From NCBI GenBank assembly GCA_033763355.1, contig JANRKT010000003.1:1-40145 (forward strand): a stretch of DNA of 40,145 bases, written 5' to 3'. Position 1 is the first letter of the stretch. Each line of letters opens with the position of its first letter. The notes beneath the pieces are model-generated. The model was not told where the DNA came from, did no database searches, and was given only the letters and a program-made list of their open reading frames with translations. The stretch comes from JANRKT01 sp033763355. GTDB taxonomy: Bacteria > Bacteroidota > Bacteroidia > Chitinophagales > Chitinophagaceae. The translations under genes were made by a program, and so were the position numbers. This document shows positions 33,239-40,145 of this stretch, piece after piece.

Positions 33239-33703
33239 ATGAAACAACTGTTTGCTTTTGCCTTTAGCCTGGTTTTTGCACTGATTGCATACGCCCAGGG
33301 CCCTGCCTCTGCTGCAAAGGGAGTAACTTATGGAGCAGGAACTACAGCCGAAGGATACATTGCAGTAAATGAGATTGAAAAAAACCTGAAAGACAATAAG
33401 TTTTCAGGAAAAGTAACGGGAAAAGTAACCGACGTGTGCCAGGAAAAAGGGTGCTGGATGAAAATTGAAAGATCCAACGGGGAGAAAATGATGGTGAAAT
33501 TTAAAGATTACGGTTTTTTTATGCCGAAAGATATTGTGGGCAAAGAAGTGGTGCTGGATGGCGAGGCTGCCGTTAAAGAAGTACCTGTAAAACAACTTCA
33601 GCATTACGCCAAAGACGCAGGCAAAAGCGATGAGGAAATTAAAAAGATAAAGGAGCCCCGGAAAGAACTGACCTTTATTGCCAAAGGCGTGCTGGTGCTG
33701 TAA
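33239..33703 (+). CDS. Exported DUF4920 protein
   Basis: 154 residues with a signal peptide (MKQLFAFAFSLVFALIAYAQ). The mature part is an OB-fold-like DUF4920 domain with the signature VTDVCQEKGCWMKI (Cys67 and Cys72), KFKDYGFFMPKDI and VVLDGEA. The two cysteines could form a disulfide or bind a metal. The function is not known. It is followed by a terminator. Confidence 0.85.
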   Translation: MKQLFAFAFSLVFALIAYAQGPASAAKGVTYGAGTTAEGYIAVNEIEKNLKDNKFSGKVTGKVTDVCQEKGCWMKIERSNGEKMMVKFKDYGFFMPKDIVGKEVVLDGEAAVKEVPVKQLQHYAKDAGKSDEEIKKIKEPRKELTFIAKGVLVL

Positions 33704-33727
33704 GTTATAAACCTGTAAAATGCAAGG

Positions 33728-33756
33728 GCTGCAGTTTTTATATACTGCAGCTTTTT
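33728..33756 (+). terminator. Intrinsic terminator of the DUF4920 gene
   Basis: gctgcagt at 33728-33735 pairs perfectly with actgcagc at 33744-33751, loop 8 bases, followed by ttttt. Confidence 0.85.
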
Positions 33757-33839
33757 ATTTATCGTTACCGCATTTTTTTGCTGAACCCGGCCTTTATAAG
33801 GGCATTAAAAAATAACAGCCACTTCCTTATTTTTACAGC

Positions 33840-34466
33840 ATGCACTCCATCAAAAATATCATCTTCGACATGGGCGGCGTACTGCTCAACCTCGATTTTA
33901 AAATTACGCAGGATGCCTTCAGGCAACTGGGCATGCACAATATTGAAGAGCTCTTCCGCCACGGCCATACCGCCTCATTTTTTAAAGAGTATGAAAAGGG
34001 AACGCTGAATGATGAGGAGTTTATCCGTGAAGCGAAAGCTTTTTTGAAGCAGGATGTATCCGTGCAGCAGGTTATTGATGCGTGGAATGCCATGCTGCTT
34101 GATTTTCCGGCAGACAGGATATCATTTGTGGAAGGGTTGAAAAGAAATTACCACATTTTTCTTTTAAGCAACACCAATGCCATCCATTACAGGTGTTTCC
34201 AGTCAACCTACAGTAATGCTTATGAAGGAAGGTCATTTGATGCCCTCTTTGAAAGGGCTTATTACTCCCATCTCATCAAATTTCACAAACCCGATACAAG
34301 GGCTTACCAGCTTGTGCTTGATGAAAACCGGCTTGTACCTGCAGAAACCATGTTTATTGATGACAGCTTTGCAAATGTGGAAGCGGCTGAACAGGTTGGC
34401 ATCCGGGGTTATTACCTTAAACCGGGGGCTTCAGTACTGGAGTTAACAAGTGAATTAATGTATTAA
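33840..34466 (+). CDS. HAD-superfamily phosphatase, YihX-like
   Basis: 208 residues, cytoplasmic. Motif I is IIFDMGGVLLNLDF with nucleophile Asp10; the usual second Asp of DxD is Gly12. The same variant appears in E. coli YihX (FDLGNV), an alpha-glucose-1-phosphatase, and the rest also resembles YihX (LLSNTNAIH, HKPDTRAYQLVL, FIDDSFANVEAA). It therefore probably removes phosphate from a sugar phosphate. It overlaps the convergent DUF4834 gene by 4 bases. Confidence 0.85.
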   Translation: MHSIKNIIFDMGGVLLNLDFKITQDAFRQLGMHNIEELFRHGHTASFFKEYEKGTLNDEEFIREAKAFLKQDVSVQQVIDAWNAMLLDFPADRISFVEGLKRNYHIFLLSNTNAIHYRCFQSTYSNAYEGRSFDALFERAYYSHLIKFHKPDTRAYQLVLDENRLVPAETMFIDDSFANVEAAEQVGIRGYYLKPGASVLELTSELMY

Positions 34467-34735
34467 GCCCCTTTAGTGCCTGTCCCGTCTTGGCGGGAGG
34501 TTTGGGGCTTCACTTCCTCAAAATCTATATACTCCCCAACTTTATTATTGGCGTCAGCCGGAGTTTTGTGCTCTTTAATGTTATTGAACTGGTCCTGCCC
34601 TTCCATACGTTGTTTTACATCGTTAAACTGTTTCCTTATTTGCCTGCCGGTGCGGTAAACCGGAATGATAAAATCAAAAACCAACTTGTACAACACATAG
34701 GCAATGAGGGCATACAATAAGATGCGTAGTATCAT
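34463..34735 (-). CDS. DUF4834 family small membrane protein
   Basis: 90 residues. The N-terminal hydrophobic helix (ILRILLYALIAYVLYKLVFD) is followed by an amphipathic basic segment (IPVYRTGRQIRKQF) and an acidic end (GEYIDFEEVKP). This fits the DUF4834 family of Bacteroidota. The last ~15 codons (from about SRQDGTGTKGA) are encoded within or beside a small GC-rich palindrome at 34487-34502, so the C-terminal tail may be recently acquired. It is followed on the minus strand by nothing but the convergent HAD gene. Confidence 0.7.
   Translation of the reverse strand: MILRILLYALIAYVLYKLVFDFIIPVYRTGRQIRKQFNDVKQRMEGQDQFNNIKEHKTPADANNKVGEYIDFEEVKPQTSRQDGTGTKGA
34487..34502. repeat. Short GC-rich palindrome (REP-like) in a gene end
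   Basis: tcccgtcttggcggga has six pairs (one wobble) closed by a 4-base loop. It resembles other small extragenic palindromes in the window (33054-33070, 24548-24571) and lies inside the last codons of the DUF4834 gene. Confidence 0.5.
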
Positions 34736-34830
34736 ATTACAAAAATAACTGAATTCCGGCGGATGCGATTGTTAAGCCCTTACTAAAGAGGGTGAGTGGC
34801 GTTTCAGCAAGAGGGTTGCAGCCCTTTAAA

Positions 34831-35151
34831 TCACGCCTCTTTTTTATGAAACATTTTATCAGCCGCATGGCCAATGCCTTCACCAATCTTATCTGCCAGC
34901 GACTCAGCAAGTTTTGAAAAGCTGTTTTGCAGTTTTTCGCTTTCCAGTATTCGTGCCGTAAGGCTGGCCCAAAAGTTTGAACTGCTTGATTTCTTCCGCC
35001 CGAAAAAAGAATTCATGGCCATAGAACCGTAATTCTCCCGCAGGCTTTCAATATTGTCATCAAGGCTTTTTTCAATTTCTTTACTCCGCATTTTCAGCCG
35101 GTAAATTTCTTTTTCAAGCGTGATGAGGTTTTTTACTGAAGTTCTTTTCAT
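34831..35151 (-). CDS. Small coiled-coil protein, unknown
   Basis: 106 residues with no signal peptide. Residues 1-42 are charged and predicted helical (LEKEIYRLKMRSKEIEKSLD), probably a coiled coil. The C-terminal half (LQNSFSKLAESLADKIGEGI) is amphipathic. No family is recognised. It starts 2 bases after the stop of the holin-X-like gene, so they form one unit and may be functionally linked, with DUF4834 next downstream. Confidence 0.65.
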   Translation of the reverse strand: MKRTSVKNLITLEKEIYRLKMRSKEIEKSLDDNIESLRENYGSMAMNSFFGRKKSSSSNFWASLTARILESEKLQNSFSKLAESLADKIGEGIGHAADKMFHKKEA

Positions 35152-35153
35152 CT

Positions 35154-35528
35154 TTATTCAGTTTCAGTTTCTTCCATTTCTTTTACCGATTCGGTAATAA
35201 ATATTCTTATCAGCGGGTTTTGAAACAACGGCCTGCGCAGTGCAATAACCAGCAGGAGTAAAACAACAAACAACCCCGCCCCTGCAGCAAAACCTGCCGT
35301 ATTGCTTTGGGTAAGCTCCGCTATCCACCACGCAAAGCTCATGCCCAGGAAAAGAATAACAAAAAGTGCAAGAAAGGAAACAATCACTATCACCAGTAAA
35401 AGGCTGAGCGACCTGGATAAAATTTTTACCGCCTGCAGCTTCAGCAATCCGGCCCTTACATCAATGTATTCTTTCAGCAGTTGTTTGTTCTCTTTAAAAA
35501 AACCTGCAAAATCCTGTTGAGATGCCAT
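35154..35528 (-). CDS. Holin-X (DUF1469/PF07332-like) membrane protein
   Basis: 124 residues with two transmembrane helices near 40-64 (SLSLLLVIVIVSFLALFVIL then further) and 78-97 (FAAGAGLFVVLLLLVIALRR), an N-terminal amphipathic helix (KENKQLLKEYIDVRAGLLKL) and an acidic C-terminus (KEMEETETE). This matches the so-called phage holin family protein found in many non-phage Bacteroidota operons with small stress-type proteins. There is no prophage here, so lysis is unlikely; membrane stress adaptation is a guess. Confidence 0.75.
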   Translation of the reverse strand: MASQQDFAGFFKENKQLLKEYIDVRAGLLKLQAVKILSRSLSLLLVIVIVSFLALFVILFLGMSFAWWIAELTQSNTAGFAAGAGLFVVLLLLVIALRRPLFQNPLIRIFITESVKEMEETETE

Positions 35529-35751
35529 AATGATGTTTTGATTACTGCTAATTTACCTGTAATTCTTATACCGCCTTATGATTCCTGTCATAAAATAATC
35601 TTACTGCCCCCTGCTTTAAAAGACAACAGCCTTAGTTGCCGTCAATCAGTTTTCAAATTGCTATACATCCCTTGGTTTCTCTGCGAAAATCTGTGTATTC
35701 TGTGGCTAATCTTTTAAATGGCTTTCTCAGCCATAGGAATAAAATTTTTTT

Positions 35752-35777
35752 TTGAAAAGGTTTTCCGCCTAAATTTG
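35752..35777 (+). promoter_or_regulatory. Promoter of rimP-nusA-infB
   Basis: TTG at 35752-35754 in a T-rich run, a 15-base spacer and taaatttg at 35770-35777, a perfect TAnnTTTG. Transcription would start near 35783, giving a leader of ~53 bases. Confidence 0.55.
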
Positions 35778-35797
35778 CAGCGGACAATGACAAGAAG

Positions 35798-35822
35798 GAA
35801 GGGAACGGTGAACGTTCCCTTC
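35798..35822 (+). promoter_or_regulatory. Leader hairpin before rimP
   Basis: gaagggaacg at 35798-35807 pairs perfectly with cgttcccttc at 35813-35822 around a 5-base loop. It lies in the predicted leader, ending 14 bases before the rimP ATG. No long U-run follows, so it is more likely a control or stability element than a terminator. Confidence 0.6.
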
Positions 35823-35836
35823 TCTGTTTTCCGGAC

Positions 35837-36307
35837 ATGAACTTTGAACAGCAATCCAGTGTAATTGAACAGATGGTGGGCCAGTTCCTGGAAACCCACC
35901 CGGGCTACTTCCTGGTTGAAGTGAGGATAAAACCCACCAGCAATGTAAAAGTGTTCCTTGATGCGGATTCAGGTGTTTCAATTGATAAATGCGTGGAGTG
36001 CAGCAGGTTCCTGTTCAAAAAAATTGAAGAAAAGGGTGTATTCCCCAACGGGGATTTTTCACTGGAGGTATCCTCCCCCGGGCTGGATGAACCCCTGAAG
36101 CTTCACCGCCAATACCTGAAAAACCTGAACCGGCATGTTGAAGTGATGACCAACGAGGGATTGAAAATAGAAGGAAAGCTTACGGGTGTGGATGAAAAGG
36201 AAATAACCGTAGAGGAAACCAGCGGTAAAGGCAAAAAACAAACAGTTAAAATCAATCATATTTTATTTGATCAGATCAGGCACACCAGAATTGCGGTTGT
36301 GTTTTAA
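35837..36307 (+). CDS. rimP: Ribosome maturation factor RimP
   Basis: 156 residues, cytoplasmic. It assists assembly of the 30S subunit. The N-terminal alpha/beta domain includes YFLVEVRIKPTSNVKVFLDA, and the motif SLEVSSPGLDEPLKLHRQY is the classic family signature. A C-terminal SH3-like domain follows (KLTGVDEKEITVEE). First gene of the conserved rimP-nusA-infB operon; 11 bases separate it from nusA. Confidence 0.95.
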   Translation: MNFEQQSSVIEQMVGQFLETHPGYFLVEVRIKPTSNVKVFLDADSGVSIDKCVECSRFLFKKIEEKGVFPNGDFSLEVSSPGLDEPLKLHRQYLKNLNRHVEVMTNEGLKIEGKLTGVDEKEITVEETSGKGKKQTVKINHILFDQIRHTRIAVVF

Positions 36308-36318
36308 ATTGAAGTGTT

Positions 36319-37566
36319 ATGTCAAGTATCAACTTAATTGAATCGTTCCAGGATTTTAAAGATGCGGAAAATATTGACCGCCCCACCTTAATGAAGGTTT
36401 TGGAAGATGTATTTAAAACCCTGCTTCGCAAAAAGTATGGGTCAGACGAAAATTTTGATGTGATTGTAAATACGGAAAAAGGCGACCTTGAAATTGTTCG
36501 CCGCCGTACTATTGTGTCAGACGGTGAAGTGCAGGACCCCCTCGCAGAAATAGCGTACAGCGATGCAGTTAAAATTGAACCAGACTTTGAAGTAGGCGAA
36601 GACATATATGAGGAAGTGGATATACTTGACTTTGGCCGCAGGGCTATTCTTGCAGCCAAACAAACACTGGCCAGCCGCATCAGCGATTTAAAAAAGAGCA
36701 ACCTTGTTAAAAAATACGGCGACCGTGTAGGTGAAATCATCAGCGCAGAAGTTTACCAGGTTTGGAAAAAAGAAGTGTTGCTGCTGGATGAAGATGGCAA
36801 TGAACTGATCCTTCCAAAATCCGAGCAGATACCATCCGATTATTTTAAAAAGGGTGAAAACGTAAGGGCGGTTGTCAAAAAAGTAGAAATGAAAAACAAT
36901 TCCCCGGTTATCATTTTGTCCCGCACCCATCCCTCCTTCCTGGCTAAATTGCTGGAGATTGAAGTGCCGGAAATATTTGACGGGCTGATTGTAATACGCA
37001 AAATAGTGCGTGAACCCGGTGAAAGGGCCAAAGTAGCGGTGGAAAGTTATGATGACCGCATTGACCCTGTCGGCGCCTGTGTGGGTATGAAGGGAAGCCG
37101 TATACACGGTATTGTACGTGAGCTGAAAAATGAGAATATTGATGTAATTAACTGGACCAATAATATACAGTTGCTTATTCAAAGGTCATTAACGCCGTCA
37201 AAAATCACCCGGATGAACATTGACCAGGAAAATAAATCGGCCGAAGTATTTGTAGGTTCCGACCAGGTTTCGCTGGCTATTGGAAGAAGGGGGGTAAATA
37301 TTAAACTGGCAGAAGAACTGACCGGGTTTAACCTGGATGTGTACCGGGATACAGAAGGCGAAACTGAGGAGTATGATATTGACCTCGATGAATTCAGCGA
37401 TGAGATTGAAGGATGGGTAATTGATGAACTTAAAAGGATTGGCTGTGATACGGCCCGCAGTGTGCTTGACCTTACCGCTGAAGAATTAGAAAGAAGAACT
37501 GATTTGGAAAAAGAAACGATACAGGAGTTGAGAAAAGTATTGCAGGAAGAATTCCAGAAAGGATAA
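36319..37566 (+). CDS. nusA: Transcription termination/antitermination factor NusA
   Basis: 415 residues, cytoplasmic, bound to RNA polymerase. The N-terminal polymerase-binding domain is ~1-130, S1 ~131-205 (RVGEIISAEVYQVWKKEV), then KH1 (DRIDPVGACVGMKGSRIHGI) and KH2 (SLAIGRRGVNIKLAEELTGF). A short acidic C-terminal helix-hairpin region (ARSVLDLTAEELERRTDLEK) ends the protein. The C-terminal acid repeats of E. coli NusA are absent, as in other Bacteroidota. Second gene of the operon, 65 bases before infB. Confidence 0.97.
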   Translation: MSSINLIESFQDFKDAENIDRPTLMKVLEDVFKTLLRKKYGSDENFDVIVNTEKGDLEIVRRRTIVSDGEVQDPLAEIAYSDAVKIEPDFEVGEDIYEEVDILDFGRRAILAAKQTLASRISDLKKSNLVKKYGDRVGEIISAEVYQVWKKEVLLLDEDGNELILPKSEQIPSDYFKKGENVRAVVKKVEMKNNSPVIILSRTHPSFLAKLLEIEVPEIFDGLIVIRKIVREPGERAKVAVESYDDRIDPVGACVGMKGSRIHGIVRELKNENIDVINWTNNIQLLIQRSLTPSKITRMNIDQENKSAEVFVGSDQVSLAIGRRGVNIKLAEELTGFNLDVYRDTEGETEEYDIDLDEFSDEIEGWVIDELKRIGCDTARSVLDLTAEELERRTDLEKETIQELRKVLQEEFQKG

Positions 37567-37621
37567 GTGCATTTTTAAAGTTGATTTTTTTTATAAAAAC
37601 ATTCCGCTGCTGCGGGATACC

Positions 37622-37626
37622 GGAGG
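37622..37626 (+). promoter_or_regulatory. Shine-Dalgarno sequence of infB
   Basis: ggagg ends 5 bases before the ATG at 37632. Most genes in this window lack such a motif, as is usual for the phylum, which makes this one notable and supports the start choice. Confidence 0.6.
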
Positions 37627-37631
37627 ACTAA

Positions 37632-40145
37632 ATGTCTGAATTAAATACACCGAGATTGATGGCGGCCGCCAAGGAGTTTAACATTGGTAAAGATACCCTT
37701 GTTGACTTTCTGGAGGATAAAGGCTTTAGCCGTGACGATTTGAAGCCTACTTCAAAACTCACGGAAGAGATGTACCGTGCCCTGCAAATGGAATTTTCAA
37801 GTGATAAAGCGGCTAAAGCAAAGAGCGACCAGATTGAAATACCCAAAGGAAATATTCTTGAAGCCAAAAAGAAAAAAGACGAAGAGGAGATCCTTTTTAA
37901 GAAAGAAACCAAAAAGAAAGTTGCAGAAAAAGAAACGGTAGCTGAAACTGTTGAAACAGCAGTTGCACCTCCGGTTGTGCTACAGGAAGTTGTTAAAGAA
38001 GTTTCGCAGGAAGTAGTTAAAATAGATGCGCCTGAATTGGAAGGCCCCAAAGTGCTGGATAAAATTGACCTTGACGCTATTGATTCATCTACCCGCCCTA
38101 AAAAAACTGCAAAAGCAATAGCTAAAAAAGAAGAACCAAAACAGGCGGAAGCAGAGCCAAAGAAACCTGTTAAAAAAGGGAAGAAAGAAGAACCTGAAGA
38201 AGTAACGGAGGAAGCAACGGAAGAAGTTGAAGCGGAAGCAGAGGAAAAAACAAGCGAAGTAATAGTACCGGAAAGGCTGAAAATTGAAGCGCCTGAACTG
38301 GAAGGGCCAAAAATTATTGGTAAAATTAATTTGCCAATCGAAAAAGCAGAAGCAAGGCCAAGGGAAGAAAAACGCAAACGCAAACGTATTCCCATTGAGA
38401 GAAAAGATGTGCCGTCACAAAAACCCGAACTCTTTAAAAAGAAAGACGGTGGCGCTGCAGGTGGCGAACAAAAGAAAGAAGGCTTCAGAAGGGACGACAG
38501 GCGTGGCGGCGACCGTTTCAGGGGCGGCAGAGATAACAAGTCACGTGAAGTAAAAGAAATTGATGAAAAAGAAATACAGGAAAAAATAAGGGAAACACAG
38601 GCCAAACTGGCCGGTTCCGGCGGAAGGGGCAAAAGCCTTAAAGCAAAATACCGCCGCGAAAAACGCCAGGAAATGGCAGACCAGTTGGGCGCGGAAACGG
38701 GAGAAGATAACAAGCTGCGGGTAACGGAATTTATTTCAGTAAGTGAGCTTGCCAGCCTCATGGATGCCAGTTATGCAGACGTCATCAGCAAATGTATGAG
38801 CCTTGGTGTAATGGTATCCATCAACCAGCGCTTAGACGCAGAGTTGATTGAACTTGTTGCCGGAGAGTTTGGTTTTGAAGTGGAATTTATAGACGCAGAA
38901 AAAGAAGCTGAACTGGAAGAGGTAGATGATTTTGATGAAGGCGATGACGATACACCACGTGCCCCTATAGTTACCATCATGGGCCACGTTGACCATGGTA
39001 AAACTTCATTGCTCGATTACATACGCAATGCAAATGTGGTAGCAGGTGAAGCAGGGGGCATTACCCAGCACATCGGAGCATACCAGGTAGAGCTTGTCAA
39101 CGGAAAAGAAATTACATTTCTTGATACACCCGGCCACGAAGCATTTACCGCTATGCGTGCAAGGGGTGCAAAGGTTACAGATATTGCCGTAATTGTAATT
39201 GCCGCAGATGATGCAGTGATGCCCCAGACACGGGAAGCCATCAGCCATGCACAGGCCGCAGGCGTACCTATGATATTTGCCATAAATAAAATTGATAAAG
39301 AAGGCGCTAACGCACAGAAAATATATGAGCAACTGGCAGGCATGAACATTCTGGTGGAAGAATGGGGTGGCAAGTTCCAGAGCCAGGAAATATCTGCCAA
39401 ACAGGGATTGAATGTGGATAAGCTGCTTGATAAAATTTTGCTGGAAGCAGAACTGCTCGACCTGAAAGCAAATCCCGAAAGGCCTGCAATAGGAACAGTT
39501 ATTGAGGCATCATTAGACAAAGGACGTGGTTACGTTGCAACCATTTTAATACTCAATGGTACACTGCGCATAGGCGACCTGCTGGTGTGCGGCCAATATT
39601 TTGGAAGGGTAAAAGCCATGTTTAACGAAAGGAACCAGCGTTTAGATGAAGCTGGCCCCGCAAACCCTGCACAGGTACTGGGTTTGAATGGCGCTCCGCA
39701 GGCAGGTGAAAAGTTCAAGGTGTTTGAAGATGAAGCTGAGGCAAAAGAAGTAGCAACACGGCGTGCGCAAATTTTACGTGAGCAGGGCATACGCACCAAA
39801 AAACACATTACCCTTGATGAAATCGGCCGCCGTCTTGCACTGGGCAATTTCAAGGAGCTGAACATGATTATTAAAGGCGATGTGGACGGTTCTGTAGAGG
39901 CATTAAGTGACTCATTACAAAAGTTATCAACTGATGAAATTGCAGTAAATGTGGTGCTGAAAGCGGTTGGGCAAATTAAAGAAAGCGATGTATTGCTGGC
40001 AACAGCATCAGACGCTATCATTGTCGGCTTTAACGTAAGGCCGTCTGCGCAGGCTGCAAAACTTGCAGAAACAGAAGGCGTTGAAATAAAAACATACTCC
40101 ATTATATATAACGCCATTGAAGAAGTGAAGAGCGCTATGGAGGGT
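37632..40145 (+). CDS. infB: Translation initiation factor IF-2 (3' partial)
   Basis: 838 codons are visible and the gene runs off the window. IF-2 brings initiator tRNA to the ribosome with GTP. Start MSELNTPRLMAAAKEFNIGK is the short N-terminal IF2 module. Residues ~55-330 are a long charged linker rich in K and E. The G domain has G1 GHVDHGKT at 451-458, the DTPGHE motif (~498) and NKID (~553). Domain II (GTVIEASLDKGRG) and domain III (VDGSVEALSDSLQKL) follow, with the C-terminal domain lost at the edge. The linker contains two copies of an ELEGPK-centred unit (IDAPELEGPKVLDKI near 131, IEAPELEGPKIIGKI near 217). Confidence 0.97.
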   Translation, partial: MSELNTPRLMAAAKEFNIGKDTLVDFLEDKGFSRDDLKPTSKLTEEMYRALQMEFSSDKAAKAKSDQIEIPKGNILEAKKKKDEEEILFKKETKKKVAEKETVAETVETAVAPPVVLQEVVKEVSQEVVKIDAPELEGPKVLDKIDLDAIDSSTRPKKTAKAIAKKEEPKQAEAEPKKPVKKGKKEEPEEVTEEATEEVEAEAEEKTSEVIVPERLKIEAPELEGPKIIGKINLPIEKAEARPREEKRKRKRIPIERKDVPSQKPELFKKKDGGAAGGEQKKEGFRRDDRRGGDRFRGGRDNKSREVKEIDEKEIQEKIRETQAKLAGSGGRGKSLKAKYRREKRQEMADQLGAETGEDNKLRVTEFISVSELASLMDASYADVISKCMSLGVMVSINQRLDAELIELVAGEFGFEVEFIDAEKEAELEEVDDFDEGDDDTPRAPIVTIMGHVDHGKTSLLDYIRNANVVAGEAGGITQHIGAYQVELVNGKEITFLDTPGHEAFTAMRARGAKVTDIAVIVIAADDAVMPQTREAISHAQAAGVPMIFAINKIDKEGANAQKIYEQLAGMNILVEEWGGKFQSQEISAKQGLNVDKLLDKILLEAELLDLKANPERPAIGTVIEASLDKGRGYVATILILNGTLRIGDLLVCGQYFGRVKAMFNERNQRLDEAGPANPAQVLGLNGAPQAGEKFKVFEDEAEAKEVATRRAQILREQGIRTKKHITLDEIGRRLALGNFKELNMIIKGDVDGSVEALSDSLQKLSTDEIAVNVVLKAVGQIKESDVLLATASDAIIVGFNVRPSAQAAKLAETEGVEIKTYSIIYNAIEEVKSAMEG

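Larger units (their letters stand above)
35529..35836. other. Intergenic region and rimP leader
   Basis: 308 bases between the divergent holin-X-like and rimP genes. It contains a stretch (35670-35708; cttggtttctctgcgaaaat, then ctgtgtattctgtggctaat) that resembles a common non-coding Bacteroidota repeat. To its right is the promoter and hairpin of rimP. No coding frame is accepted. Confidence 0.6.

Noticed and set aside
33840..34466. HAD protein lacking the second Asp of the DxD motif, as a sign of inactivity
   Set aside because: Known YihX-type phosphatases carry the same D-x-G variant and are active.
35154..35528. Prophage remnant suggested by a holin-like protein
   Set aside because: No other phage gene nearby; this family is common in ordinary Bacteroidota chromosomes.
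37628..38761. Long minus-strand frame opposite infB (377 codons)
   Set aside because: Its serine/leucine-rich product is what the antisense of a lysine/glutamate-rich linker gives; infB on the other strand is certain.
1..40145. CRISPR arrays, tRNA or rRNA genes, insertion sequences
   Set aside because: No regular spaced repeats, cloverleaf-type sequences or transposase motifs were found on reading both strands.

Overview
The window looks like a chromosomal segment from a member of the Bacteroidota, most likely of the Chitinophagaceae type. This is inferred from the genes and signals; no search was run. The support is: families typical of that phylum (DUF4920, DUF4834, DUF6265, GIN-domain, ARPP-1, PD40-propeller and DUF1080/PA14 proteins); TAnnTTTG-like -7 promoter elements before several genes; almost no Shine-Dalgarno sequences (infB is an exception); and many short extragenic palindromes. 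No tRNA, rRNA, CRISPR array, transposase, integrase or prophage was seen.

Layout. 1-7500 is an accessory stretch: two AraC-type regulators, a DUF4287/DUF5655 protein, and several small exported proteins (PD40 propeller, DinB-like, DUF6265, ARPP-1, two-domain lipoprotein, short GIN-domain protein). 7510-11895 is all on the minus strand: a ureohydrolase, an exported amidohydrolase, PfkB with a DsbA-like thioredoxin-fold protein in one apparent operon, and a second DUF6265 protein. 12045-17544 (minus) holds a five-PAS histidine kinase, a fatty acid hydroxylase/sterol desaturase joined to a degenerate receiver protein, a DUF1801/YdeI protein and PurU. 17644-28620 (minus) holds polA, a small membrane protein, an esterase, an orphan ParA ATPase, an exported propeller-cupredoxin fusion, an exported DUF1080/PA14 protein and uvrB. 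28735-32927 holds deoC (plus), then an exported amidase, mgsA and recA (minus). 33239-35528 holds DUF4920 and a HAD phosphatase (plus), then three small genes (minus): DUF4834, a coiled-coil protein and a holin-X-like membrane protein. 35837 to the end is the conserved rimP-nusA-infB translation/transcription operon, with infB cut by the window edge.

How genes work together. PolA, UvrB and RecA are DNA repair genes close together but in separate transcription units. PfkB, MgsA and DeoC touch the same triose/hexose-phosphate pool. The propeller-cupredoxin and DUF1080/PA14 proteins look like an exported carbohydrate-oxidation or carbohydrate-processing pair. RimP, NusA and IF2 form the classic ribosome maturation/antitermination/initiation operon, here preceded by a promoter and a perfect 10-bp hairpin leader.

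No wholly new defence or biosynthetic system is evident. The best leads are the 128-bp imperfect palindrome between mgsA and recA, the degenerate receiver abutting the desaturase gene, the propeller-cupredoxin fusion with its DUF1080 partner, and the rimP leader hairpin.
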